Below, piece after piece: positions 1 through 8,146 of a DNA stretch of 64,000 bases (its first letter is position 1; every line of letters starts with the position of its first letter). A program made the position numbers and the translations under genes. The DNA is from Enterovibrio sp045679545 (GTDB lineage: Bacteria > Pseudomonadota > Gammaproteobacteria > Enterobacterales > Vibrionaceae). Below the pieces are notes generated by a model. That model worked only from the letters and a program-made list of their open reading frames with translations. It ran no database searches and was not told the DNA's origin. The stretch lies in NCBI RefSeq assembly GCF_045679545.1, contig NZ_CP166194.1, positions 124,001 to 188,000 on the forward strand, in the 5' to 3' direction.

Positions 1-2
1 CA

Positions 3-524
3 GGTAGCGGGGATTTCGCAACCATCATTGCGCTGGTGGAGGATAATCAGCCTGTGATGGGTGTGGTATATGGTCCTGTTTCTGGCGTTTCTTACTACGC
101 GGCGAAAGGCCATGGGGCATGGAAAGTGATGCCTGATGGCGAGAAAGTGCGCTTATCAATCATGAAGCATGATGGCGATGTGACATCTTTGTCTATCGCA
201 ATCAGCCGACGTCAAGATATCAAAGCGATTACAGAACGTTTGGCGCCAAGTCTCAATTACAATTTGGTTCCGCTTGGCTCTGCGGCATTGAAGTCGTGTT
301 TGGTGGCAGAGGGTTCGGTCGATTGCTATTTGCGTCTTGGGCCGACGGGTGAGTGGGACACGGCTGCCACTCAGTGCATTGTTGAAGAATCGGGCGGCCG
401 TATCTTGGATACAACCTTATCTCCGCTTTCTTACAATGAGCGAGAGTCTTTAGAAAACCCTAACTTTATTGTTCTGGGTGATACCGACCTGCCATGGCGA
501 GACATCATCCGTCTCGGCGATTAG
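3..524 (+). CDS. cysQ: 3'(2'),5'-bisphosphate nucleotidase CysQ (C-terminal part)
   Basis: The frame is open to the left edge, so the N-terminus lies outside the window. Family knowledge: CysQ hydrolyses 3'-phosphoadenosine 5'-phosphate (PAP) to AMP in sulfur assimilation and belongs to the inositol monophosphatase superfamily. What is seen: a start of GSGDF followed by a hydrophobic strand and GVVYGPV, which matches the region after the metal-binding DP-LDGT motif. Near the C-terminus is GPTGEWDTAATQCIVEESGG, the second metal/substrate motif (W-D-T-A-A) of the family. It is followed by a bidirectional terminator shared with convergent sthA. A different inositol-phosphatase subfamily is possible but less likely given E. 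coli-like motifs. Confidence 0.9.
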   Translation, partial: GSGDFATIIALVEDNQPVMGVVYGPVSGVSYYAAKGHGAWKVMPDGEKVRLSIMKHDGDVTSLSIAISRRQDIKAITERLAPSLNYNLVPLGSAALKSCLVAEGSVDCYLRLGPTGEWDTAATQCIVEESGGRILDTTLSPLSYNERESLENPNFIVLGDTDLPWRDIIRLGD

Positions 525-548
525 CAGGGCTGTTCAGTAACAAACAAA

Positions 549-575
549 AAAAACGGAGCGAACGCTCCGTTTTTA
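549..575. terminator. Bidirectional rho-independent terminator cysQ/sthA
   Basis: Inverted repeat ACGGAGCG-AA-CGCTCCGT flanked by an A-run on the left and a T-run on the right, between two convergent genes. It can stop transcription from both sides. Confidence 0.85.
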
Positions 576-627
576 GTTTTGGTGTTTTGAGTTTGTCTAA
601 CAAACCGCACTCGTTTGATACTTGAAT

Positions 628-2043
628 CTAAAACAATCGATTCAGCCCGTTTAGTGCCGCAACACGATAGGCTTCTGCCATCGTCGGGTAGTTAAACGTA
701 GTATTGATAAAGTAATCGAGTGTGTTGCCTTCGCCTTTTTGCTCAAAAATCGCCTGACCGATATGAATGATCTCAGCAGCACGTTCACCAAAGCAGTGAA
801 TGCCTAAGATTTCTTTTGTTTCTCGGTGGAACAGAATTTTCAAGCTGCCAACATCCATACCTGCAATTTGGGCTCGCGCTAGGTGCTTAAACTGCGCGCG
901 GCCTACTTCATACGGCACTTTTGCCGCCGTGAGTTCTTGCTCGGTTTTGCCTACAGAGCTTATTTCTGGAATGGTGTAAATACCGGTCGGGATGTGGTCA
1001 ATTAATCGACCTTTTGCTTCGCCTTCAACAATAGCATGGGCAACAATTCGGCCTTGATCATATGCGGCACTAGCAAGGCTCGGGTAGCCAATCACATCAC
1101 CCACGGCATAAACGTGCTCAACTTCAGTGCCGTAGTTGTCGTTCACACTCAACTGACCACGTGAGTCTGCTTTGAGTCCAACGGCTTTGAGGTTAAGTGA
1201 GTCGGTGTTACCGGTTCTGCCATTCGCAAACAACAAACAATCGGCTTTCATTTTCTTACCAGATTGAAGATGCAGGATGACGCCTTCCTTCGTGCCTTCG
1301 ATTCTTTCATAGGTCTCATCATTTCGGATAAGCACGCCGCTATTCCAAAAGTGGTAAGACAGAGAGTCTGACATTTCGTTGTCGAGGAAAGACAGCAGGC
1401 GATCGCGGGTGTTGATGAGATCAACTTTGATGCCTAGGCCACGGAAAATCGACGCGTACTCGCTACCGATAACGCCCGCTCCATAAATAATGACATGGCG
1501 TGGATCATGTTGCAGCGAGAGAATGGAATCACTGTCATACACTCGCGGGTGTTTAAAATCGACATCTTTAGGACGATAAGGACGAGAACCTGTGGCAATC
1601 ACGAACTTGTCGGCGGTGTATTTGTCGATGGTGCCATCGGCTGTCGTCAGCTCCAGTTCATGAGTGCTACTAAAACGTGCAGTGCCGTGCAAAATAGAAC
1701 ACAGGTTTCGGTCGTAGAAGCCCTGACGCATACGCGTTTGTTTTCCGATAACGGATTGCGCATGGCTTAGGATGGCCGAAAAGGTACTGTGAACGTGATG
1801 ATTGTCACCGGTATAAATCGGGCTTTGATTGAATTCAATGATACGGCTGACGGTGTGTCTCAATGCTTTGGATGGAATGGTGCCCCAGTGAGTACAGCCT
1901 CCACCGACTGTGCTTTCTTTTTCAACGACGGCAACACGTAATCCGGCTTTGGTTAAACCCATGGCTGCACCTTCGCCGCCGGGCCCACTGCCAATCACGA
2001 TCACATCAAAATGATTGGACGATGTAGGGGTCGCTTTACTCAT
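628..2043 (-). CDS. sthA: Soluble pyridine nucleotide transhydrogenase
   Basis: Flavoprotein that moves hydride between NADPH and NAD+ in the cytoplasm and so balances the two pools. The sequence reads very close to E. coli SthA along its whole length (471 aa here against about 466). An FAD-binding GSGPGGEGAA lies at residues 18-27, GGGCTHWGTIPSKAL follows, and a second nucleotide-binding site GAGVIGSEYASIF lies mid-protein. The CTHWGT segment lacks the second cysteine of the lipoamide-dehydrogenase redox disulfide, as is usual for SthA. I chose the ATG at 2043 because the open frame upstream (to 2124) has no homology. It is divergent from fabR, the same arrangement as in E. coli. Confidence 0.97.
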   Translation of the reverse strand: MSKATPTSSNHFDVIVIGSGPGGEGAAMGLTKAGLRVAVVEKESTVGGGCTHWGTIPSKALRHTVSRIIEFNQSPIYTGDNHHVHSTFSAILSHAQSVIGKQTRMRQGFYDRNLCSILHGTARFSSTHELELTTADGTIDKYTADKFVIATGSRPYRPKDVDFKHPRVYDSDSILSLQHDPRHVIIYGAGVIGSEYASIFRGLGIKVDLINTRDRLLSFLDNEMSDSLSYHFWNSGVLIRNDETYERIEGTKEGVILHLQSGKKMKADCLLFANGRTGNTDSLNLKAVGLKADSRGQLSVNDNYGTEVEHVYAVGDVIGYPSLASAAYDQGRIVAHAIVEGEAKGRLIDHIPTGIYTIPEISSVGKTEQELTAAKVPYEVGRAQFKHLARAQIAGMDVGSLKILFHRETKEILGIHCFGERAAEIIHIGQAIFEQKGEGNTLDYFINTTFNYPTMAEAYRVAALNGLNRLF

Positions 2044-2304
2044 ATCCGTATGACCTTTTGTTTTCATTATGTTAAGGATTGCGGAGTAAGTGTAACGTTC
2101 ACGGCGCGTAACGAGAACACACACACTACTATTCAGCGTAGGTGATCACGCTACTTTAGGTGAAAATCAGACTTTTATGAGGATTTGATGTCGAGTATCG
2201 GGTGATCCAACTCAGGATTACAAAAACTGCTACTCACAGGCACTGAACTGATGAAAAAAAGCGAGTATAGTTTGCTGTTAGATTTCATGAGGTAAACACG
2301 GGCG

Positions 2305-2949
2305 ATGGGAATAAGAGCACAACAGAAAGAAAAAACACGGCGAACGCTGATTGATGCGGCTTTTAGTCAACTCAGCGCAGACCGTAGCTTTTCCAACCTC
2401 AGTTTGCGCGAAGTGGCACGCGAGGCTGGCATAGCGCCAACGTCGTTTTATCGTCATTTTAAGGACATGGATGAACTTGGTTTGACCATGGTCGATGAGG
2501 GAGGCTTGTTGTTGCGCCAATTAATGCGCCAAGCTCGCCAACGTATTGCTACAGAAGGCAGCGTAGTAAGAACGTCTGTGGAAACCTTCATGGAATTTAT
2601 CGAAAGCAGTCCTAACGTGCTTAGGCTGCTATTGCGGGAACGTTCGGGTACGTCGGCTGCATTTCGTGCGGCTGTGGCTCGCGAGATCCAACACTTTGTC
2701 GCCGAGTTGACAGAATATTTCGAAGCAACTGCGGGGTTAACGCGTGAAGAAGCCTATAATCAGGCAGAGGCATGTGTAACGTTAGTATTCAGTTCTGGTG
2801 CTGAGGCGCTGGATTTGGATAAGCGGTCAAGAGCAGAACTGGCGGAACGCTTGGTTACTCAGCTTCGCATGCTCTCGAAAGGCGCGTATTGGTATCGTAA
2901 AGAACGTGAACGCAATGCTCTCAAGGATAAGTTGTCTTCAGGCAGGTAA
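2305..2949 (+). CDS. fabR: TetR-family repressor of unsaturated fatty acid synthesis FabR
   Basis: FabR represses fabA/fabB in response to the balance of saturated and unsaturated acyl thioesters. The protein is 214 aa. The N-terminal TetR helix-turn-helix (residues about 12-55, with LREVAREAGIAPTSFYRHF as recognition part) is typical, and the C-terminal ligand-binding domain ends in a basic tail. It sits divergent to sthA and only 5 bp before yijD, so the two are probably one transcript. The 260-bp gap to sthA should hold both promoters; I could not pick a convincing FabR palindrome in it. Confidence 0.95.
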   Translation: MGIRAQQKEKTRRTLIDAAFSQLSADRSFSNLSLREVAREAGIAPTSFYRHFKDMDELGLTMVDEGGLLLRQLMRQARQRIATEGSVVRTSVETFMEFIESSPNVLRLLLRERSGTSAAFRAAVAREIQHFVAELTEYFEATAGLTREEAYNQAEACVTLVFSSGAEALDLDKRSRAELAERLVTQLRMLSKGAYWYRKERERNALKDKLSSGR

Positions 2950-2954
2950 GAATT

Positions 2955-3332
2955 ATGGAACAGAATCACCAATCAGAGCGTAAATTCCTTTTACTCGCAG
3001 TGCTCACAGGCTTGTGCGGCAGTGCGACTCTCGCCACGCTTTTCATCGATAGCGTCGCATTCTCTATTTTTCCGATTATTGCTTTCGTGCTGTCGGTATA
3101 TTGTTTCTATCAACAGCATGTTAACCAGCCACTGACAGAAGGCACGCCGTTAATCGCGTTTGCTTGCTTCCTTGTAGGTGCATTTGGTTACTCAGCGTTT
3201 GTGCGTATGCAGATGCCTGAGCTGGGTGGTAATTTCTTCTCTATCATTGTGACAATGTTGCTTGTGTTTTGGGTTGCTCAAAAAATGGGCTGGCTCGCAA
3301 TGGGCAAGAAAGAAGAAGCGGCAAAAGAGTAG
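2955..3332 (+). CDS. yijD: YijD family inner-membrane protein (DUF1422)
   Basis: Small integral membrane protein of 125 aa with about four hydrophobic segments (residues about 11-30, 34-52, 64-83, 93-110), a short basic N-terminus and a charged C-terminal tail (KKEEAAKE). Function is unknown. Its position directly after fabR and before convergent trmA is the conserved enterobacterial and vibrio order, which supports the name. Whether it has a role in membrane lipid homeostasis is only suggested by the fabR linkage. Confidence 0.9.
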   Translation: MEQNHQSERKFLLLAVLTGLCGSATLATLFIDSVAFSIFPIIAFVLSVYCFYQQHVNQPLTEGTPLIAFACFLVGAFGYSAFVRMQMPELGGNFFSIIVTMLLVFWVAQKMGWLAMGKKEEAAKE

Positions 3333-3390
3333 TCCCTGCATCATGCGGTGATGGCATTGGCGGCTGAATAGTCAGCAGTCGATGTAAATA

Positions 3391-3430
3391 GAAATTGAAA
3401 AAGGAGCCTTTCGGCTCCTTTTTCAATTTC
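3391..3430. terminator. Bidirectional terminator yijD/trmA
   Basis: Perfect 18-bp inverted repeat (GAAATTGAAAAAGGAGCC and its complement) with a TTTC loop, between convergent yijD and trmA. The A-run and T-run inside the arms provide U-tracts on both strands. Confidence 0.9.
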
Positions 3431-3441
3431 TAAGTTCTGGC

Positions 3442-4548
3442 TTATTTGCGTTCTAGCAATACACCCGCTTCCATGTGGTGGGTATAAGGGAACTGATCAA
3501 ACAACGCGAAACGCGAAATGCGGTGCGTTTCGGACAGAATATCCAGATTTTCTTTGAGGGTTTCCGGGTTGCAAGAAATATAGAGAATGCGGTCATATGC
3601 CTGCACCATACGACAGGTGCCTTCATCCATACCTGAGCGTGGTGGATCGACAAAAATGGTGTTGCAGTTGTAGCTTTTTAGGTCAACGCCGGCTTGTTGT
3701 AATCGGCGAAACTCTCGTTTTCCTTCCATCGCTTCGGTAAATTCTTCCGCCGACATGCGAATGATCTGAACGTTCTCTATGTTATTGACGGCAATGTTAA
3801 ATTGCGCCGACTCCACAGATGGCTTAGCCAGTTCGGTTGCCAGTACACGATCAAAATTATTGGCTAATGCCAGTGAAAAGTTACCATTACCGCAGTAAAG
3901 CTCAAGCAGATCACCTGTGCTTTCGTGGGTGCAATCGACGGCCCATTCGAGCATTTTCTCAGCCACTTTGCCGTTTGGCTGAGTAAAGCTGTTTTCAATT
4001 TGCTGGTAAGTAAGCGGGCGACCATCTACGGTCAGTTTTTCCAGCACGTAGTCGCGATCGATAATAATTTTTTGCTTACGAGCACGGCCAATCAAGTTCA
4101 GGTTGAAACCTTCATCGTTCAGGCGTTGCTTCAGTGTACGGGCATTCGCTTCCCATTCATCATCCAGTTGACGGTGGTAAAGCATAGATACCAGTACTTC
4201 ACCACTCATGGTGGAGAGGAAATCTACTTGGAACAGCTTGCGACGCAGGCTTTCTATGGGCTTAATGGCATCAACTAGCAGAGGCATCAAATCGTTGATA
4301 ATACGGCTGGCCTGTGGAAACTGATCCACGCGGTATTTCTGCTTGGTTTCCTGATCGAACATAATGTAGTAAAGGTCATCGCCCTCATGCCAGACACGAA
4401 ATTCAGCACGCATACGATAGTGCTTGTCTGGAGATGGGAACACCTCTAACTCAGGTACGCTGAACTCGGCAAACGCGGACTGCATGCGTGCAATCTTCTC
4501 GTCCAATTGCGCCTGATATTTACTGGTGTCAATCAGGGTGTTGCTCAT
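3442..4548 (-). CDS. trmA: tRNA (uracil-5-)-methyltransferase TrmA
   Basis: Makes ribothymidine at U54 of tRNAs (and m5U341 of tmRNA in E. coli) using S-adenosylmethionine. The 368-aa length fits the family. Seen: SAM-binding LELYCGNGNFSLAL in the second half, VDPPRSGMD, the catalytic cysteine in YISCNPETL, and the general-base glutamate in HHMEAGVLLER at the C-terminus. No N-terminal TRAM domain and no Fe-S cysteines, which separates it from RlmC/RlmD. The start ATG follows AGGTAATAT. Confidence 0.97.
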   Translation of the reverse strand: MSNTLIDTSKYQAQLDEKIARMQSAFAEFSVPELEVFPSPDKHYRMRAEFRVWHEGDDLYYIMFDQETKQKYRVDQFPQASRIINDLMPLLVDAIKPIESLRRKLFQVDFLSTMSGEVLVSMLYHRQLDDEWEANARTLKQRLNDEGFNLNLIGRARKQKIIIDRDYVLEKLTVDGRPLTYQQIENSFTQPNGKVAEKMLEWAVDCTHESTGDLLELYCGNGNFSLALANNFDRVLATELAKPSVESAQFNIAVNNIENVQIIRMSAEEFTEAMEGKREFRRLQQAGVDLKSYNCNTIFVDPPRSGMDEGTCRMVQAYDRILYISCNPETLKENLDILSETHRISRFALFDQFPYTHHMEAGVLLERK

Positions 4549-4697
4549 ATTACCTAACCTGCATAACTAAAAATGAGCGCAAATTGTAAGTAGACGAACC
4601 ATATTGTCCAGCCTTTTCGCCGTCTTTTTCGCCAGCAGAAGCGTAAAGTTCAGCGTTAGGATAAGATTGGCACTTACAGAATAGGCTGAGTTGAACC

Positions 4698-5225
4698 ATG
4701 AGCATTCAAAAATCGAAAAATCGAAAAGAGATTTGTTATCCCTTTATCTATGAATCTGCATTGACCTGTGATTATGAGATCCATACGGACGAATTGTGCA
4801 GCCTAATTGGCATGGTGCTAGCGCAAATGCCTGAAGGGTTTGAGGATGTCGTCGCTGACTTAGAAACACTGCATCCTAAAATTTATAACCTTAACGGTTC
4901 AGTTCGTGGAAAAAATGGCATTTTTGAAGAAGATTTAGACTGGCTTCATGCACGCTATGATTATTACAACGAAGAAAGCCGAGGTCGTGTCACGCGATTT
5001 GTGTTACCACGTGGCCCCGTTGCTGTGATGGCGCTGCACCAATGTCGAACTGGGGCAAAGAAAACCGTGCGATTACTTCACCGCTTGGATGAGTCTGGGG
5101 TTACCTTTGAGGCGACTTTGCCGCGGTTTGCTAATTTGCTCGCCAATTTCTTCTTTGTTCTGACTGTGTACATAAAGATGAAGTTGGATGTGGAAGAAAT
5201 TGACTACATCAGTATCAACTACTAA
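4698..5225 (+). CDS. Divergent PduO-type cobalamin adenosyltransferase-like protein
   Basis: 175 aa. The middle and C-terminal parts resemble the PduO-type ATP:cob(I)alamin adenosyltransferase fold. EIHTDELCSLIG matches the EAYGTVDELNSFIG helix, RFVLPRGPVAVMALHQCRT matches F-(I/V)-LPGG-x-AA-LH-x-ART, and LPRFANLLANFFFVLTVYI matches the final LNRLSDLLFVLAR helix. However, the N-terminal ATP-binding loop (TGDxGxTxL) is absent, replaced by a basic stretch KSKNRKEICYPFIYE. The RxxCRRAER active-site segment reads RTGAKKTVR. It is therefore either a very divergent enzyme or a member that has lost ATP binding. The B12 riboswitch and btuB follow directly, so a link to cobalamin handling is likely. 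The family assignment is inference from motifs. Confidence 0.7.
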   Translation: MSIQKSKNRKEICYPFIYESALTCDYEIHTDELCSLIGMVLAQMPEGFEDVVADLETLHPKIYNLNGSVRGKNGIFEEDLDWLHARYDYYNEESRGRVTRFVLPRGPVAVMALHQCRTGAKKTVRLLHRLDESGVTFEATLPRFANLLANFFFVLTVYIKMKLDVEEIDYISINY

Positions 5226-5310
5226 CCACTAACTGACGTTTTACCTCTTCATTCCAAGCTAATTGGGGGCAGATCTCATAATCCGAGTATTAAAGGCGCG
5301 CTGACTTATC

Positions 5311-5316
5311 TATAAT
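5311..5316 (+). promoter_or_regulatory. -10 element of the btuB leader
   Basis: TATAAT, a perfect -10 hexamer, ends about 18 bases before the riboswitch. No good -35 is seen at 16-18 bp spacing, so the promoter may be weak or activator dependent. Confidence 0.5.
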
Positions 5317-5333
5317 CCTCGCGCTTTTTACTT

Positions 5334-5490
5334 CCAGCTGGGAATCTGGTGAGAATCCGGAACTGGCGCGCAGCGGTAATGAGAAACGAAAGTGACAAGG
5401 CAAAAAAAAGCCAGACACTGCATTTCTATTTAACGATAGGGTGTGGGAAGTCGTCATCGTAGGTCGTCTCTAAGTCCGAATATCAGCTGG
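5334..5490 (+). promoter_or_regulatory. Cobalamin (AdoCbl) riboswitch upstream of btuB
   Basis: The segment closely follows the E. coli btuB leader. GGGAAT and GGTGAGAATCC start the core, GCGCGCAGCGGTAA is the conserved junction, AGCCAGACACTGC and GTGGGAAGTCGTCATC follow, and AAGTCCGAATATCAGC is the 3' strand. P1 is formed by CCAGCTG at 5334-5340 and CAGCTGG at 5484-5490. The element ends about 60 bases before the btuB start. By analogy, adenosylcobalamin binding shuts off btuB translation or elongation. Confidence 0.93.
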
Positions 5491-5550
5491 GTCACAATAT
5501 GGTCTCAGGATTTCCTGACATCATTAGATACACGCGACTTTGGATCTGAT

Positions 5551-7371
5551 ATGTCTCATAAGTATTGGGTAGCAGGAATGCTGCCAATGGCTGCCTTTGC
5601 GCACGCCGAAATTAACACCCCTTCTATCGACGACACTATGGTCGTCACTGCCTCTCGATTTGAACAGCCAGTCTCGACCGTTTTAGCGCCTGTTTCCGTG
5701 CTCACTCGTACTGACTTGGAAGAATTACAGGCCAAGAGTTTGGTCGATGCACTGAAAACTTTGCCTGGTGTCGAGATCGGCCAAAATGGCGGGCGTGGGC
5801 AAAATGCCTCAATTTTCCTTCGTGGCACCAACTCAAAACATGTTTTGGTTTTGGTGGATGGCGTTCGCCTTCCTAGAACCATGATGGGCTCTGTCGATTT
5901 TAATATGCTTCCATTGAACAGCGTCGAGCGAATCGAAGTTGTTCGTGGCTCAGGTGCAACCGTCTATGGTTCTGATGCTATAGGTGGTGTGATTAACATC
6001 ATTACGCGCAATGATGTTGAATCAAAGCGATTTGGTCTCGGTATGGGAAGTCATGGGTTTGCTCAGGCAAATGCTGGCGTCACCACGCAGGTGTCGGACT
6101 CAGTTAACCTTCAACTTTCGGGTGGTTTCGAAAGTACCGATGGTTATAACGTTCATCCTGAGTATGCAGCCCCAGGCACCGAGCATGGATTTGAAAGCAA
6201 GAACCTGTCTGCGCGTGTTGGATTCAATCCGACAGACAGCGTGACCTCGAATCTCATTGCTCGCTGGTTTCAAAATGATGTCGAATACGATGGCTATGGG
6301 CCAAAAAAACGTAGTTGGATTGAGAACACAACGCTTGGCGCAGATACGGGTATTCGTGCTGGTATTTCCAACACATTGTTGCGTATCGAAATGGGGGAGC
6401 AGTCAAACTATGACTACTTTGATGGTGCATCAAAAACCGATACGGATTTGACCAGTAAAATTCGTCAGGTGTATGGCAGTGTAACGACTCGCTTTCAAAT
6501 TTCAGAAGATATTGCGTTAACGGGTGGCTTGGACTCTTCATGGGAAAAATACCTAAAAGGTAATTTCATTTCTGCTGAGGATATTGCTTACAACCCTAGA
6601 CAGAATGTTGGTGCATTCGTTCTAGCTAACTGGAATATTAACGATTCGTTGTTGCTTGAAGGCAGCCTTCGTCACGATGACAATGATCAATTCGGCGGCA
6701 ACGGAACTGGCTTAGTCGCGTTGGGTTGGAATATTTCATCTGATTATCGAGTTTTTGGTAGTTATGGAACGGCATTTAAAGCGCCCGGTTTTGATTCTTT
6801 GTATGGGACTGGTGGGAATACAAAGCTCAAACCAGAAGAGTCAGAAAACCTAGAAGTAGGTATTGAAGGTACAACTTACAATATTGGTTGGAGTGCAAAT
6901 GGGTACATCAACAAGATTGATAATCTGATCATGTACACAGGATCATGGCCAACGGGCACAAACGAGAATATTGATGAAGCTGAAATTCGCGGCATAGAGT
7001 TGATGGCAGATTTTGATCTTGGTCCTGTTTACAACCAAGTGTCCTTAGACTTAAAAGATCCCAAAGATGTGTCTAAGGGAGAGCAACTTGCACGTCGAGC
7101 CAAGCAAATTGCAAAATGGCGCACGTCTGTTTGGTTAGGTGATGTGTTGCTTGGCACGCAATACCTTTATCAAAGCGAGCGTCCGGATTACTCGGGCGGC
7201 GGCACACTGGGTAGTTATAGTGTTTGGGATGCCACGGCTCAGTATGATGTGAATAATAATGTCACGCTAAGTGGGAAAGTTTCTAACATATTTGATAAAG
7301 AGTATGAAACAGCAGGAGGCTATCCTGCGCCAGAGCGTGCTTTTTACATCAATATGAATGTTTCGTATTAG
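5551..7371 (+). CDS. btuB: TonB-dependent vitamin B12 outer-membrane receptor BtuB
   Basis: Active uptake of cobalamins across the outer membrane, energised by TonB. The 606-aa product starts with a signal peptide (MSHKYWVAGMLPMAAFAHA, cleavage after AHA). It then has the TonB box DTMVVTA at about residues 28-34, a plug domain with GVEIGQNGGRGQNASIFLRG and RIEVVRGSGATVYGSDAIGG, a 22-strand barrel and the terminal aromatic YINMNVSY. I chose the ATG at 5551 because it gives the signal peptide. The frame stays open upstream into the riboswitch, but that is not coding. Control is by the riboswitch. A short terminator follows before the ATP pyrophosphatase gene. Confidence 0.95.
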   Translation: MSHKYWVAGMLPMAAFAHAEINTPSIDDTMVVTASRFEQPVSTVLAPVSVLTRTDLEELQAKSLVDALKTLPGVEIGQNGGRGQNASIFLRGTNSKHVLVLVDGVRLPRTMMGSVDFNMLPLNSVERIEVVRGSGATVYGSDAIGGVINIITRNDVESKRFGLGMGSHGFAQANAGVTTQVSDSVNLQLSGGFESTDGYNVHPEYAAPGTEHGFESKNLSARVGFNPTDSVTSNLIARWFQNDVEYDGYGPKKRSWIENTTLGADTGIRAGISNTLLRIEMGEQSNYDYFDGASKTDTDLTSKIRQVYGSVTTRFQISEDIALTGGLDSSWEKYLKGNFISAEDIAYNPRQNVGAFVLANWNINDSLLLEGSLRHDDNDQFGGNGTGLVALGWNISSDYRVFGSYGTAFKAPGFDSLYGTGGNTKLKPEESENLEVGIEGTTYNIGWSANGYINKIDNLIMYTGSWPTGTNENIDEAEIRGIELMADFDLGPVYNQVSLDLKDPKDVSKGEQLARRAKQIAKWRTSVWLGDVLLGTQYLYQSERPDYSGGGTLGSYSVWDATAQYDVNNNVTLSGKVSNIFDKEYETAGGYPAPERAFYINMNVSY

Positions 7372-7380
7372 TGTGTAATC

Positions 7381-7406
7381 AAAGCCGCATACGGGCGGCT
7401 TTTTTC
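7381..7406 (+). terminator. Terminator after btuB
   Basis: AAAGCCGC and GCGGCTTTT arms around a 6-base loop with a T-run, starting about 10 bases after the btuB stop and ending just before the next start codon. Readthrough could still feed the next gene. Confidence 0.75.
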
Positions 7407-7419
7407 ATTCAGGATAACC

Positions 7420-8091
7420 ATGAAAAAGCGTGTGATTGTTAGTTGGTCATCAGGAAAAGATTCCACCTTGACGCTATGTCGACTTATCGCCAATGACAAT
7501 TATGACGTGGTGGGTTTGTACACCACGTTTGTAAACGGCGAAGTGCCTTTTCAAGCAACACCGATTGACATCGTCAGGTCGCAAGCTGCTCAGGTAGGTT
7601 TGCCATTGGTGTTGATTGAGCTCGACGAGGTGTTTCCGCCGAATACTATTTATCAAGCTGCGGTGATAGACGGTATTCAAAATAGTGGCTTAAATATTGA
7701 TGCTGTCGCCTTTGGCGATATGTTCTGTAATGGCATCGAGCAATACCGTAGAAGTTATATTGAACCGCAAGGCTGGGAATGCGTGTTCCCGTTACTTGGT
7801 CAATCGAGTGAACGGCTGGCGAAAGAGATTATTGATTTGGGGATTGTTACGCACATCTCGACAATCGATACCTCACAACTTGATCCCGTATTTCTCGGAA
7901 GGCGCTATGATCACCAATTGTTGGAGCAATTGCCTGATGGCTGCGATCCTTGCGGTGAAGATGGCGAGTTTCATACCTTAGTAACAGACGCTCCGTGTTT
8001 TTCTCAAGCCGTCCCTGTTGAGCTTCACACCACTATCAATGAAGGGCGGTTTCATCATCATATATTCCGTCTAAGTAAGCAGGAGATTTAA
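7420..8091 (+). CDS. DUF71/Dph6-like ATP pyrophosphatase, B12-linked
   Basis: 223 aa member of the DUF71 (COG2102) adenine nucleotide alpha-hydrolase family, whose eukaryotic and archaeal members are diphthine-ammonia ligases. Seen: PP-loop SSGKDS at residues 10-15 and the family signature CDPCGEDGEFHT near residue 185. Bacteria lack diphthamide, so the eukaryotic reaction cannot be its job. Comparative genomics in the literature has proposed that a bacterial DUF71 subgroup acts in B12 salvage, and placement right after btuB fits this. The substrate is unknown; an ATP-dependent amidation or amide exchange on a corrinoid is inference. Confidence 0.8.
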   Translation: MKKRVIVSWSSGKDSTLTLCRLIANDNYDVVGLYTTFVNGEVPFQATPIDIVRSQAAQVGLPLVLIELDEVFPPNTIYQAAVIDGIQNSGLNIDAVAFGDMFCNGIEQYRRSYIEPQGWECVFPLLGQSSERLAKEIIDLGIVTHISTIDTSQLDPVFLGRRYDHQLLEQLPDGCDPCGEDGEFHTLVTDAPCFSQAVPVELHTTINEGRFHHHIFRLSKQEI

Positions 8092-8146
8092 AATCCTTCT
8101 CGCTCGCAGTATTATGGCGGCGCAAACTATATAGAAGGTAGAGATA

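Noticed and set aside
5443..5550. N-terminal extension of btuB in the open frame
   Set aside because: It overlaps the 3' strand of the riboswitch and has no signal-peptide character; the ATG at 5551 gives a normal signal peptide.
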